The notes under the pieces are model-generated. The model saw only the letters and a list, made by a program, of their open reading frames with translations. It had not been told where the DNA came from and did not search any database. Of a DNA stretch of 64,000 nucleotides, positions 52,159 through 63,563 are shown in pieces. Location of the stretch: positions 124,001-188,000 of the forward strand of contig SWBL01000003.1 of the NCBI GenBank assembly GCA_024195585.1, read 5' to 3'. The position numbers were made by a program, and so were the translations under genes. The DNA comes from Aureobasidium sp. EXF-3400. Lineage: Eukaryota; Ascomycota; Dothideomycetes; Dothideales; Saccotheciaceae. The stretch's first letter is position 1; the number at the start of each line of letters is the position of its first letter.

Positions 52159-55100
52159 ATGGACGGCCATCACCACATGCCGCCGCATGGCCATGAGTCT
52201 TCGTCATACCAAAGTGGCTATAATGCAGTCAATGAGTTTGGCAACATTCTCTCAAACAATGGAGAGGGCGATAACTTTGGCAACTGGGGTTTTGATGCTG
52301 CCTCTCATATCCCGAATCAAAATGCTCAACCAGATCCATACTTGTCTTGGCAACAAAATACCGGACTAGACAACTACAATCCTCAAGCCTTTACAAAGAG
52401 TCCTTCTTCTCTTCAAGCCGCTCCATATGCCGGTTACGGCAATCCTCACCAATACTCACACTCTACGTACGACCCCTCGCTGGTGTCCGGTGCCACAAAT
52501 GGACAATCTTCGTATGAACTTGGCCCATCTCCCTACGGCCAACCTCAGCAGATGCAACATGGAACCATCGCTCCGCAAGCTCTAGAACACGAACGTGCTC
52601 ATGCTGTTCGACCAAGTCAGACTTTGGATCCCCAATCGTATTCTCGTCCCAGCGCCACCGATGCCGCTGCATATACCAGAGTCATCCCTCCAGCACCAAT
52701 AGCGGATCAGGCTGCGTTGCATAACGCTATCCCAGCCGGTACTCGCACAGGAAACTTCTGGATGAAAGACTCCGACCGCCTCAGTGAAGCAACCAATTCA
52801 ACTCCATTCAACTCATTTACCTTCGTCGGAAAGAATGAGTTTGAACTACCTATCAACAGAGGTCAGTATTTCTACAGTTCTCATCTGGATCACAACCCCA
52901 TACTAACGAGGAATAGCCACTGTCGCACCTGTAGCACGAAGAAAGTCAAGAGCCGAGCTTCGCCGTCTCGCTGGCAACGATCCCAAGCTTCAAGGTTTGT
53001 CCTTCCTTTCCACCACAAACTTTGCAATGACTAACAAGAAACAGAAAAGTTGAGAAAGAAGGAAAGGAGGCCTACTGCACTGCCTTCAGGTCCAGGCTCA
53101 ATTGGCCGATCAACGCAGGCAGTCAAACAGGAGCACTCGGATTCTGAGACAGACTCTTCAGATTATGATTCGGATGAAGAATCTGACGAGGAGCCTGAAG
53201 TCTCTCCTCTCCCAGCGCAGCGATCAGATGACCCCCGTGAAGGTGTCAGATATGATACTATCAAGGCTCTTTGGGAGAGCCGTCATGCTGGTGTTGTCGC
53301 TGACAGGATCAGGACTGGCATGGTAGAATTCAATGATGTCGTACAAACCGTGAAGAACCGATGGAAGGCTGATTCCCTCGCGTTGACTGATGCAACCGAT
53401 CGTAAGAGGAACGGCGAATTACCGCTTCTAAGAAGCAGAGTCAATGATCAACTTGAAGTGCTCAAGATTGCATTGCAAACCGCTATCGAGCATGGAAACA
53501 GGGATATTATGGCACAGTGAGTAATCTTTGGCGTATTTTTACGTGCTAAGTCGGCTACATGTCGCCCTTTGCTAACCAAAAACTCAGGCTTGGTCAGCAT
53601 GCTCAGATCATGGCATCTTTTGCGCAGTTCTTGATTGATCGAATCAAGAAGAATGACTACGATGGACCTCTCACGCGTCTGATCCTCGAGGTATGCATAT
53701 ATTATGGTTTATTCCGCGTGTTTTGCTAACATATTAAGGTACTGATGCGCTGCGACACATTCCCTGCAAGAACGTACGAGGTAACGAAGTTGGGTAAATG
53801 TATCAGTAATCTGGGCAAGAACGGCAACAAAGAGACCCAGGACATTTGTGAGCGCATAAAGAGCAATGTCACAGGTGGAGTCGAGAATCAAGCGAGCAGT
53901 GAGCAGCAGCCGGGCATCAAATCGCCTCCAAGTAACAGACCTACTCCTGAGCCTATTGCTGGCGTCAAGCGTGCTGCTCCAGGCAGTGTATCATCTGACC
54001 CGGCTTCGAAAAGAGTATCCATGACACCCGCAACAAGCAATGCCGCTGCGAAGACATCCATACTCAAGCGTGCGCTTCCCGTTGGCAACAACTTGAAGCC
54101 CGCTGCTACTGCTACAAAGCCTGCAGTCGTCGGCGCCACTGTGAAAGCAAAACCGGCTGTAACCAAGTCAGTTATCTCTGCCTCTACGGGCGCAGGTGTC
54201 AAGAAAGCCGTCACCAAAACTGCAACACCCTCCGTGGTGGCCGCTGCTATGTAAGTTTTAGCACTTTCGACTCGATACTTAAGCTGACTGATCCGCAATA
54301 GCAAATCAATCGAGAAGAAGGCAGCCCCTGCGGCACCTGCCAAACCTGCTTTCTCGTTTGCAGAGACGATGGCTAACCTGAACAAAAGCAAGGAGAAGGC
54401 GCCTAGTCCCCTGAAAGCGGAGGAGAAGCAGGCGCCTGAGACGGCAGAGGAAAAGGCAAAACGTCTGCGTAAGGAAGAGAGGCGCAAGCTTCGCGTTACC
54501 TTCAAGCCTGACAGCCAGCTCGTCGAGACTCGAATTTTCCATCACGACGTTGATGAGGAACTCGGCCACGACGCAAGCATGATTCGCGATGTTAGCGATG
54601 TTGGTGGTGAAGGCCGCATGTTCAAGCAGCACAAGGACATGATGGACATTGATGAAGATGACGACACTGCTACTGGCGAAGAGAATCTTGGAGAATACGT
54701 CACGCCAACGTGTAAGTTGATTACAGGAAATGTGATAGGTCTGACCAGGAGGCTAACACTTTCAGTGACCGATTTCAGCTCGGTGGACATTGAGGAGCGA
54801 AAGAGGAATTACAGTCGCTACGCCGGCGGTGAACTCCAGCCAGAATCTGCAGAGCGCATCAAGCGTGAACAGTACGAGGCTAGCACTTTGATGGTGTTCT
54901 ACACAGACCCGAGCGACATTCCACCCAGCCCACGCGAGCCTGTGGAGCCCTACAACGGCGAAGAAGTCAACACGAAGGAGTTTGGTGCTCTGGGTACTCA
55001 AGAACCCCTTGCTGTATGTCCACCTCTCAATTACTCATACACGATCGTCGCTGACACCATACAGTCGAGAATTGCGAAGCTCGCTGGACCCATCCAGCCT

Positions 55101-55877
55101 GTGCAAACCCAGCAGTCAAGTGCTGCACCTGACATTTCTGCGATATTGGCCCTGATCAACCCGCAAGGTCAGGCTGCACCTCCGGCGGCCCAGCCCGTCC
55201 CAGCACCTGCATCTGTGCCTGCAACGGGCCAGAACCCAGACCAGATGGCCGAGATTCAGCGCATTCTGGCATCCATACCACAGGCGCAACCTCAACAACA
55301 GCAATCTCAACCTATTCATGCTCAGCAGCCTCTCCAGCAACCTCCCGCACAGCCTAACATGCCTTCGGATCTTGCTGGAATCTTTGCCAACTTGAACCCT
55401 CAATCTCAGATACCAAACATGTTCGCCCCTCAGCAACAACAACAACAGCAGCAGCAGCAGCCTGTCATGGATCCAAGCCCAGCTGCCTTTGCAGCTCTCT
55501 TCTCACAGCTCAATCAAGGTCAGAATGGTGGACCGGGAGCCAACTTCAACCCGTTCCCCTTCCCTGGCGCTGGATTCAACATGCCTAATATGCCCAATAT
55601 GCCGAATATGCCGAATATGCCGAATATGCCCAACATGCCCAACATAGGACAGTTTCCTGGACAGCAACAGAATCAGCAGCCTCCTTTCGAGAACGAAGAG
55701 CGTCGTCGCTGGCGCGAGGGAGGCGGTGATAACAACAACAACGACCCTATGCGCCGCGGTAAGGTGGGAAAGAAAGGAACACCATTCACCGATAAGCGCT
55801 TCACGGTGCCATGCAAGTACTTCAAAAAGGGCCAATGCCAGAAAGGAGATTCTTGCACATATCGACACGAATATTGA
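52159..55877 (+). CDS. PNUTS/Ppn1-like protein phosphatase 1 regulatory subunit
   Basis: There are eight exons (52159-52861, 52917-52994, 53045-53516, 53588-53690, 53739-54250, 54302-54711, 54766-55013, 55065-55877) giving 1112 residues. The N-terminal third is low complexity (Gln/Asn/Ser/Pro). A helical TFIIS-N/LW-type region covers about residues 325-540 (IKALWESRHAGVVADRIRTG, YDGPLTRLILEVLMRCDTFP, EVTKLGKCISNLGK). A PP1-docking motif RVTF is near residue 687 in KLRVTFKPDSQLVETRIFHH. A single CCCH finger closes the protein (CKYFKKGQCQKGDSCTYRHE). This order equals human PNUTS (PPP1R10) and fission-yeast Ppn1, which hold PP1 in the cleavage and polyadenylation complex and act in transcription termination. 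The last two introns are stop-free and multiples of three. Confidence 0.88.
55431..55460 (+). repeat. Glutamine-codon microsatellite (10 Gln)
   Basis: A CAG/CAA run inside exon 8 of the PNUTS-like gene encodes ten consecutive glutamines. Length variation between strains is likely. Confidence 0.85.
55578..55640 (+). repeat. Nine-base coding minisatellite (Asn-Met-Pro x 7)
   Basis: Seven tandem copies of a unit like AATATGCCG encode NMP repeats between the Gln-rich part and the CCCH finger of the PNUTS-like protein. The near-identical units suggest recent slippage. Confidence 0.85.
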
Positions 55878-56949
55878 TTGGCGATCGAGGCAGCATACCC
55901 ATTTTCGATTAAAAGACTTCCTTTTTTGTTTCGCGTTGCACAAGCATGGTTCCAAAGCTTGCATGGATTGGCGTCATTCGACTGTGGTTTCAGCTATTAG
56001 GGAGGCATTATCAGACCTGCATCTACGCACGGGAGTTCAAGGAGGGTAGACGTCGTCATTTCGGTTGAGAGAACTTGTAGTAATAGCTAGGTATCTAGTC
56101 GCTAATCATGCATGCATTGCAAAAACGAGCACCAAAGACAAGGGTGCCGTTTCATCATCTGACTGACCGTTCCAAAACTGCACTTGTGACGCTCAAGATA
56201 AGGGCTGAAATGGGTCCAATCATCCGATGATCGTCCACAGAGGCTGAATGCACGAAACTTGCTTCCTGTCAAACATTACGTGCGTTGCCGCCTGCTGCGG
56301 CTTGTCAGTGGTGAAGCATCTCCTTTCTTATGACTTATGTCTAAACACCGATAAGAAGGCAAACACGCGCGTGCTTGATGTAGACAGCATCTCTGGACAT
56401 GTCGGTCAGGCACATGAATCAAGCTCATCTATAGGGAACGCATGGTGACGACGCTCCGTTGCCGGGTCGTGGCAGAAGGGAGGCAGGGACCGTGCCGCTG
56501 GAGTGGACACCCCACGTTCCAACTTCTCACGTCCTCCTTCCTGATCAGTCTGGCCTAAACAAACATGGTGACTGGCAGCCGATAGCTTGCACACCGAGAA
56601 CTCTATTCTGAAAGTCTACCTCCCCTGATCTGTCAATTGTCCAGCAAGTTTGGTCGATAGAAGACAGGCATGGTCAAATCAAGACACGACAAGCTTCTTG
56701 GACAAAGCGCGGCTGCAGGGGCAGAAGCTTGTCTCGTGCATATCGCGGCTTTCTGTTTGGATCAGCAGCCGCGTGAACATGCTGCAGCTTTGAGCAAGTG
56801 GAGACCGGGCGGTGCCTACCCTAGGTCATCTGCTCGGCGACAGCAAACCTGTTCGTTTGCATTTAAGTCTGCCATCAGCCTGCACTATCTTTCCAACATA
56901 AACCTTTTCCCTATCCATCAATCCATATCACAGTGAACTTCCAATCAAC
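55878..56949. other. Intergenic region upstream of the aspartic protease
   Basis: 1.07 kb holding the PNUTS-like 3' flank and the protease promoter. The last 120 bases are pyrimidine-rich and contain no ATG. No gene is seen. Confidence 0.5.
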
Positions 56950-58363
56950 ATGACATCCACCATGAAGCACAACCTGTCTCGCGTCAAGCTCATCCACAAC
57001 CCTAAGTACCAGCACTCTGGTCTCAAGTCCTATGTCTATCTGCTCAGAAAATACAACTTCGCCCCTACTCTTGAAGGACCTTACTTCATGTCCAATGTCG
57101 TTGAACAGCTCGGCAAGCCCATTCTGTCCAGCAAGTTCGCCAGTCACATTGGAGGACATGCCAAAGTCAAGAAGCACATCTTGATGAAGAAGGATGCCAG
57201 TTCTGGACAGGAAGGCCAGGTATCTGCCGCAGACCAGCAGAACGACTCTGAGTATCTGTGTCAAGTCTCCATTGGTACGCCCGCACAGACTCTGACTCTG
57301 GACTTCGATACCGGCTCATCTGACCTCTGGTGAGTCTCGTTTTCCATGACTGCACCATCGTACAGATGCTAACAGCTCAGGGTGTGGTCCACCGAACTCA
57401 GTCAGGACGTCCAAACTCAAGGCACGCAGGCTGGCCACACTATCTTTGACCCATCCAAGAGCAGCACTTGGCAAGCCTCTCAGGGCAGCACCTGGCAAAT
57501 CTCATATGGAGACTCGTCATCGGCAAGCGGTACTGTCGGTACTGATGTTGTCACCGTCGGTGGTCTCGCCATCCAGAACCAGGCTGTCGAGGTTGCCAAC
57601 CAGATCTCTGATCAGTTTGTGCAGAGCACTGGCGACGGTCTTCTGGGTCTGGCATGGGGCTCAATCAACACCGTCCAGCCTACGCCTGTCCAGACTCCCG
57701 TCGAGAACATGATCACTCAGGATGACATGTAAGTTTCTGATTCTTGGTGACATATCTACTCTGCTGATAAGCTTCTCCAGTCCTAAGGATTCCGAACTGT
57801 TCACAGCTTACCTTTCTTCTGAAAAGAGCGGTGAAGAGAGCTTCTACACTTTCGGCTTCATTGACACTGCCGTCACCAATGGTCAAACCATCAACTACAC
57901 TCCTATCGACAACTCCCAAGGCTTCTGGAACGTCCCATCCACATCTGCCCATGTCAATGGCAAGCAGGTTAAGCGCCACAACAACACTTCCATCATTGAC
58001 ACCGGCACCACCTTGTGCCTGGTTGACGACTCCTTTGTTAAGGCTGTCTACGCTGCTATCCCAGGAGCCAAGTACGATTCAAGTCAACAAGGCTGGACCT
58101 TCCCCACCAACACTGCTGCTTCCGCTCTCCCTGTCGTCACCGTCGCTATCGGAAATCACCAGTACACCATCAACAAGGAGACCCTCGGCTTCGCTGATGC
58201 TGGAAATGGCATGACCTACGGCGGTATCCAAAGCCGTGGCGACATGACGTTCGATATCTACGGGGACGTCGTGTTGCGCTCTCTGTATGCTGTGTTTGAT
58301 CAGGGAAATCAGAGATTCGGAGCTGTTCAGCGCTCTGCCTCTACCACCACCTCTAGCTCTTGA
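56950..58363 (+). CDS. Pepsin-type aspartic protease (A1 family) without a signal peptide
   Basis: There are three exons, 56950-57329, 57381-57728 and 57781-58363, giving 436 residues. Both catalytic Asp motifs are intact: FDTGSSDLW near residue 121 and IIDTGTTLCL near 332. The flap Tyr sits in SYGDSSSASG. A basic prosegment (SRVKLIHNPKYQHSGLKSYV) precedes the catalytic domain, and the mature part resembles penicillopepsin-like fungal enzymes. The N-terminus MTSTMKHNLSRVKL has no hydrophobic signal peptide. No upstream ATG or exon supplying one was found, so cytoplasmic or unconventional secretion is possible, or an undetected 5' exon exists. The first Met or the fifth (56962) may be used. 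The tail is Ser/Thr-rich. Introns are GT-AG, about 50 bases. Confidence 0.9.
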
Positions 58364-58976
58364 AGCGCAAGAAAGTAGAGTTTTGATGTCCCAAACGTCT
58401 AGCTGAGGCGCTTGTCATTAGCTAGAGAATGAATTACGATTATACCTGAGATGAATAACCATGAAGCTAAGCATATCATCACTTTTTGTCAATTTTGCCG
58501 CTTCCTGTTGTGACTGACCTCGTACATGACACGGACCGTGATATCTTGGAAGAATAAGAAGTCGAGCGTCAAGAGTGAAGCATGACATGTACAGATACCT
58601 TTGTACATCAGCATGGACCGGTGGTAGAGAGTGAGTGGGTGCGTATGAGAAGAAATTCGGGATGGAAATCCTACCGTACCTTCCCAATGATACTGGGTGA
58701 AGTAGAATCGCGCTTGCCATCAAACACCCCAGACTCCGCTTCTTGACTCGACAAGCATTACAACAATGTTGACTTGCATCAATGTACACAACCACCGCCA
58801 GCATTTGCCAATCCCAAAATCGCGGATTGATGGTCTTACGGTACACATTCCGCTTCCTTTCGACTTCCCATATTCAAGATTCTTCCTCGTCGAGTTCCGC
58901 TTCTTGACTTACCCATCATTACAGAAACTGCTGATCTACATCAATCTACACCCTCAACCACCATCCTCGCCCTCTG
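58364..58976. other. Intergenic region between protease and decayed gene
   Basis: This contains the protease 3' flank. From about 58850 there is a promoter-like pyrimidine-rich leader of the decayed gene. No intact gene. Confidence 0.45.
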
Positions 58977-60002
58977 ATGTCTTGGTCAGAATAACTGAAG
59001 TTGGCCATCAAGCTCTACAACGATGGCGACAACGAGGCTTGCATCGAGCAGGGCCACAGCATACTGACAGACACACTGCCTTCCTACCCACGCATACGCT
59101 GCCGTATCCTCTGACGCCATGCACCTAATGATTGGTCCGAAGCTGAGGTACGCATGACTTCTCTTGTAGCTACAACACTTGGACTAATCACCATACAGAC
59201 AGAGCACTACAGGGCCGAGGTCGCTCTCCCTCACTAGCGTATTTCCAGGTCTTTTGGCAATGAGGCTTGGATGCAACGAGTACATCAGGAGCTTCGTGGA
59301 TTCTTGATGATCTTGCTGAAGAGTTGAGATCGTGGAGACCTGATGACTGGTGTGAGCATCAACGCATCTGGACCGACGCTGATGCTAAGGATCGCGATGC
59401 CGTAATCACCAAAGCTCTGGAGGATTGCTGAACAGGCTGAGGGTGAAGAAGAGGTCACTGCCGAACAGGCTGAGAACGACGAGGAGAAGACTACTGCACA
59501 AGTCAGGGGCCTCGAAGAGGAGGCTATTGAACCAGCTAAGAGCGAGGAAGAGATGGCAGCTGAGCAGGCAAAAGTCTAGAAACAGAATGCTGACGACTAT
59601 CTGTCACTGGTAACCATCAATGCTATTAACAAAGAATTCAACGACGCCTACGACTGTGAGAGAATCAGAGACGCGCTGCTCAACCAGACAGCAGTACCGT
59701 CAACCCGACGTCTCAGAAGACAGAAAAGGCTACTCGCATCCCAGAGCCTACCGCCAGTTCAACACGCTCGGCTCGCATCTTGAGACCAGTTAAATGCTAC
59801 AAGGAGTCAGCTTCAGCGAGCTACTCTGTCGTGTGGAAGGAGTGCATACCTTTTAAACATGAGTGGCGTCCACAGGGATACCTATGATCGAGACGCTCGT
59901 AAGGAGATTACACCTGCTTTGTCAGCATGCAGTAACAACATCGAACAAACACCTCGGAAGACAAAGGAGCCTGCCAGGTCGAGGAAAGACAAAGAATGTT
60001 AG
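58977..60002 (+). pseudogene. Decayed gene with at least four stops and several frameshifts
   Basis: A coding-like reading starts MSWSE at 58977, meets TAA (58992), and continues LKLAIKLYNDGDNEACIEQG in the same frame. It meets TGA (59112), passes an intact-looking intron (59148-59198, GTACGC to ACAG), continues TEHYRAEVALPH, and meets TAG (59235). After a frameshift near 59290 it reads WILDDLAEELRSWRPDDWCE. After another near 59430 it becomes Glu/Ala-rich (AEQAEGEEEVTAEQ), meets TAG (59577), and continues KQNADDYLSLVTINAINKEF. Further shifts near 59690 and 59865 lead to a Lys/Arg-rich end (TPRKTKEPARSRKDKEC) and a stop at 60000. The family is unknown. Preserved splice sites and codon flow indicate recent decay. 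Alternative: scattered sequencing errors, less likely given so many lesions. Confidence 0.65.
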
Positions 60003-60831
60003 AGGTAAGAGCAACACCCTGTCAGCATGCCAGAGCATTAAACATTTCAGAATCTCTAATTTCGTTAACGAAAGACAGCGTAGGTGTTCTTTGAGACGTG
60101 ACCGCTAACGATATTCATTGTTATGCTGATGCGGCTCTCGAGTGCACTATAGCTTATGTTATCTCCAGCGTGGGTCAAGTCGCTGTTCTTCTTGTCAAAC
60201 TCAGTACTGCCCGTGTCATACAACTCATCTACTGCACATATCGCTTACAAGTAGCAGCAGAGTCCACAAAAAAGCATACGTTAAATGAACCACCTCCATC
60301 ACCTATGTCGCCAGTGTCGGCCATCCCGACTACAGTGTCGTGAATGGCGTCAGATTCGCTCAACTTCGATGGTCGTTACCACCCCAGTCTCAGACCCCAA
60401 ACCATATCCGGCCAACGCTCAAAACTGCCACACTCGGGTTTCCATGGATGATGGAATCGTTGCGAAAGACAAAACAAGCCACCGATGAAAACGATAGAAA
60501 CGAAGAAGGGCACTCGTACCCTGCCTGCTGACCTCCAGCCACCGACTTTGGCTTGAAGGATGAGTCTAGATCCAGAGCATCTAAATACGAAGGTAAGTAT
60601 CTGCTAATATCACGATGTAGGCAGAGGAAAGAGAACAAGTCATAGTAGAGAAATTAATAATCTTTGAATAGAGGTTCTGGTATATAGCCAAACAAAAGCA
60701 GAAACGACTGTCTATAGGTTTTGAAAACGCCTCTCGCTCAGATGTAAAAAAGAGATAGGAAAGATAGAGGTGTAAAAGAGAGCATCGCGTGCCGTCATAA
60801 CTTGAAGAGAAAAGGAAAGAAACAAAACCCT
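60003..60831. other. Intergenic region, 3' flank of the glycosyltransferase gene
   Basis: Between the decayed gene and the GT2 stop codon. Short frames near 60098-60340 and 60340-60530 have some Pro/Ser coding flavour and might be further debris of the decayed gene, but I cannot support a gene. Confidence 0.45.
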
Positions 60832-63563
60832 CTACCACGTGAAGAGCATAAGGTTAGGGTTAAGCACAATAGGCAACAAGAAATGGCTGATCACAACAGT
60901 AGCAAGCGGCCAAATGGCGAAGAACTGTCTAATCTGCCAGTTCCAGGGCAAAGCAACAGCGCAGACAACCATACCGGCAGCCATGACGATGCAGAAAATG
61001 AAGGTGTACTTGAAGTTTCTGATGACCTTGCCGACTTCCTTGAAGAAAGTGGTGTTTTCGGCTTCCTTGCTGGTGGCGCCCCAATTCATGTCGATACCGA
61101 ACATGTGCGACAAGAGGGCTTGCGACAGATGCATGGAAAGACCACCAAGGAAGACGCTCATCATGGGAATCCACATGAAGTTGGTGACAAGACCGCGTAG
61201 CAGACCTTGCTCGTCGGTACGGTAGCGGAGGATAGCGAGGGCGACGTTACCGAGACCGGTGAAAACGACAAGGATGGCAAGGTAAACCTGGAAAGAATCC
61301 AAGTAGTACTTGTCTTGGTACGAGTTGTACCAGCCGAGAAGGAAGTAGTTCAGGATAGTCAACAGCCAAGCGCTACCAATAGCGTAGTAAGTACCAATGT
61401 AGGCCATAATAGTGAACTTGGAGGGAAGGGGCATAGCAGAGCAGATGAAGTTGCGGAAGAGCTTGGTGAAAGGACCGCGGGTGGGCCAGTAGCGGATAGG
61501 GTGGAAAAGCAACTCGTTGCAACCGTAGGCGTATTTCTCCCAGCGAGCAAGTTCGTCGTATACGGTGAGCGAGACACCTTCCTTGAAGCCATCGCCGGTG
61601 TAACCACCCATGCGGACAACGTAACCATCGTTTTGAAGACGGAGAGCCATGTCGAAATCTTCGGAGACAGTCTCCTCGGACCAGTACTTTTCGCGGTTGT
61701 CATCCTTGCAGTCGTAGGCAATGTTCTGAACGGAAGACCATCTCAAGATAGCGTTGTGACCGACGAAAGGAGCAACATCTCCACTGGCGACAGCGTACTT
61801 GATCTGGGTGTAAATGAGGTTGGTGAAGAAAGTGATACCCTTTTCGAAGAAGCTGTCGGTGACGTTCATGACACCAGAGGCGTACTGGAGAATGGCAACC
61901 TGAGGAGATTGGTGCATCTCACTGGCGGCGTCGAGCAAACAGTCGGTAGGAACACGGGTATCGGAATCAATAAGGAGGAGGTAGTCACCGAGACGGACGT
62001 TACCATCAGCCCAGGTGCGACCTTCATCCTCCTCGACAACCTCGTTGAGGGCTCTGACGTAGATCTCGGCTTCCTCCTCGTTGGTCCAGTTGGCATGCTT
62101 GGGGTGTGCGTTCATCTTGTCTTCAATACGGTTGCTGACCCACATGGCGTAGTTCATGTTGGATGCCTTCTTGAACTTTCCGCGACGGAGGAAGGGGTCG
62201 CCGTGCTCGCCCTTGGGGTCGTGACGAGGACGAGCGACCCAACCAATGTTGTGCTCGTCGTAGAAGTCCTGGCGAGCGCGGGCCTCCTCTTCGGAGATCA
62301 ATTGCATACCGTCGTCGTTGATGAAGATGTTAGCAGTACCGCCCTGCATCTCGTAGGTGGAAATGGCAGCCTTGATAGAGTGGACAGTGGGCTCAATAAC
62401 ACCAATGAGACCCTCCTTGTAGACGGGACACTGAATGGTGATGTGGGGGAGAGTGACCAGATCGGCATGGAGGCGCTTGGGGGCGACACCCGAGTAGAAC
62501 TTGGTGTTGGAGGTCAATTGAGAGATAGGACCGAACAGCTGGGCGATGTTTCCGACAAGAGCCTGGAAGAAGAAGAGCGAGACCCACATTTGGGGAATCA
62601 GACAGACCATGAAGGCCAGACGGGCGTAGCCACCATCGTAACCAATTTCGATGGCAACTTGACGCCAACCAAGACCCATGACAACGATGATCAGACACAG
62701 TGTGAAAGCGTTACAGATGGCTTGGGTCAGGACGATGCGGCGAGGCTTCTCGTATGCACCAGCCTCTTCGCTGTCAGCACCGAGCTCGTCGACATTGACC
62801 TCGGCGTGCTTCTCCTTCTCTGACTCTTCCTCCTCTTCTTCACCTTCTTGCTTCCAGACCATCTTCATCAGAGCTTGCTCAATGTCCTGAGCACGCTTGA
62901 TCAAATGTCTCGGGTCATCGTCCCAGACGACGAGGATACCACGGTCGGCAATGAAGGCGGCGAACTGATGCTTAGCGCATCGCGGGAGGTAGGACATGTT
63001 GGGAAGCACTTGGAGACGGAGACCACTCTTCAAGGGAATGAAGGCACGGTCGTTGCCGTGGAGGAACAGCTTGATAACGCGAGTGTTGACAGTCATGGCA
63101 CTCTAGAGATACAATTAGCATATGGATTCGAAAAGAAATATCAGGTTTTACTCACTCTGACGTTGAGAGTCTCAACAGCCTTGAAGAAGCCAATAGGCTC
63201 AGTCTCGAGATCCGAAGGGCAGCATGCGTACTTTCCTCTGGACTTCTTGAGCAAAATACCTTCGTCGTGACCACCAGCAGTCCAGAGCAATTCCATTTGC
63301 TGTTGGTAGAGGTTGTTGACCATCATGTCACACTTGATGTCGAGAATCTCAGCTGCGGCATGGTTGCGGAAATCACCCTCAGGGAAGACAGATGCCGGCC
63401 TTGATCCAAAAGGTGTTGCTGCGCCGGACACTGCTCCTGAAGCTGCCAGGAATTGAGGTGTTGATGTGCCAGTAGGCGAGGCCTTCTCGTTGAGTTCGGT
63501 GTCATTGTTCTCGGCCTTCTTGTCGGTCTTGCGGCCTGGGGCGAGATATGATTTGAGACCCAT
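60832..63563 (-). CDS. Processive-type family-2 glycosyltransferase, fungal surface-growth GT2
   Basis: There are two exons, 63563-63156 and 63102-60832 (intron GTGAGT to TCTAG, phase 0), giving 892 residues. The N-terminal part is cytoplasmic, with a conserved segment AAAEILDIKCDMMVNNLYQQ. Two membrane segments follow (IVLTQAICNAFTLCLIIVV; LAFMVCLIPQMWVSLFFFQ). The GT2 catalytic core has IQCPVYKEGL, INDDGMQLIS, the Asp pair LLIDSDTRVP and the acceptor Asp SEDFDMALRL. The usual QxxRW position reads ELLFHPIRYW. At least five C-terminal membrane helices follow. The family resembles the fungal GT2 shown in Zymoseptoria and Fusarium to be needed for hyphal growth on solid surfaces. The product is probably an extracellular polysaccharide; its identity is unknown. 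A chitin synthase is excluded because the QRRRW motif and domain order are missing. Confidence 0.87.

Noticed and set aside
60098..60343. 81-codon frame between the decayed gene and the glycosyltransferase
   Set aside because: No domain and no continuation in a spliced model; at most debris of the decayed gene.
61207..62823. 538-codon + strand open frame
   Set aside because: It lies fully antisense to the glycosyltransferase gene, has Val/Gly/Asp-rich composition typical of a codon-bias shadow, and shows no domain.
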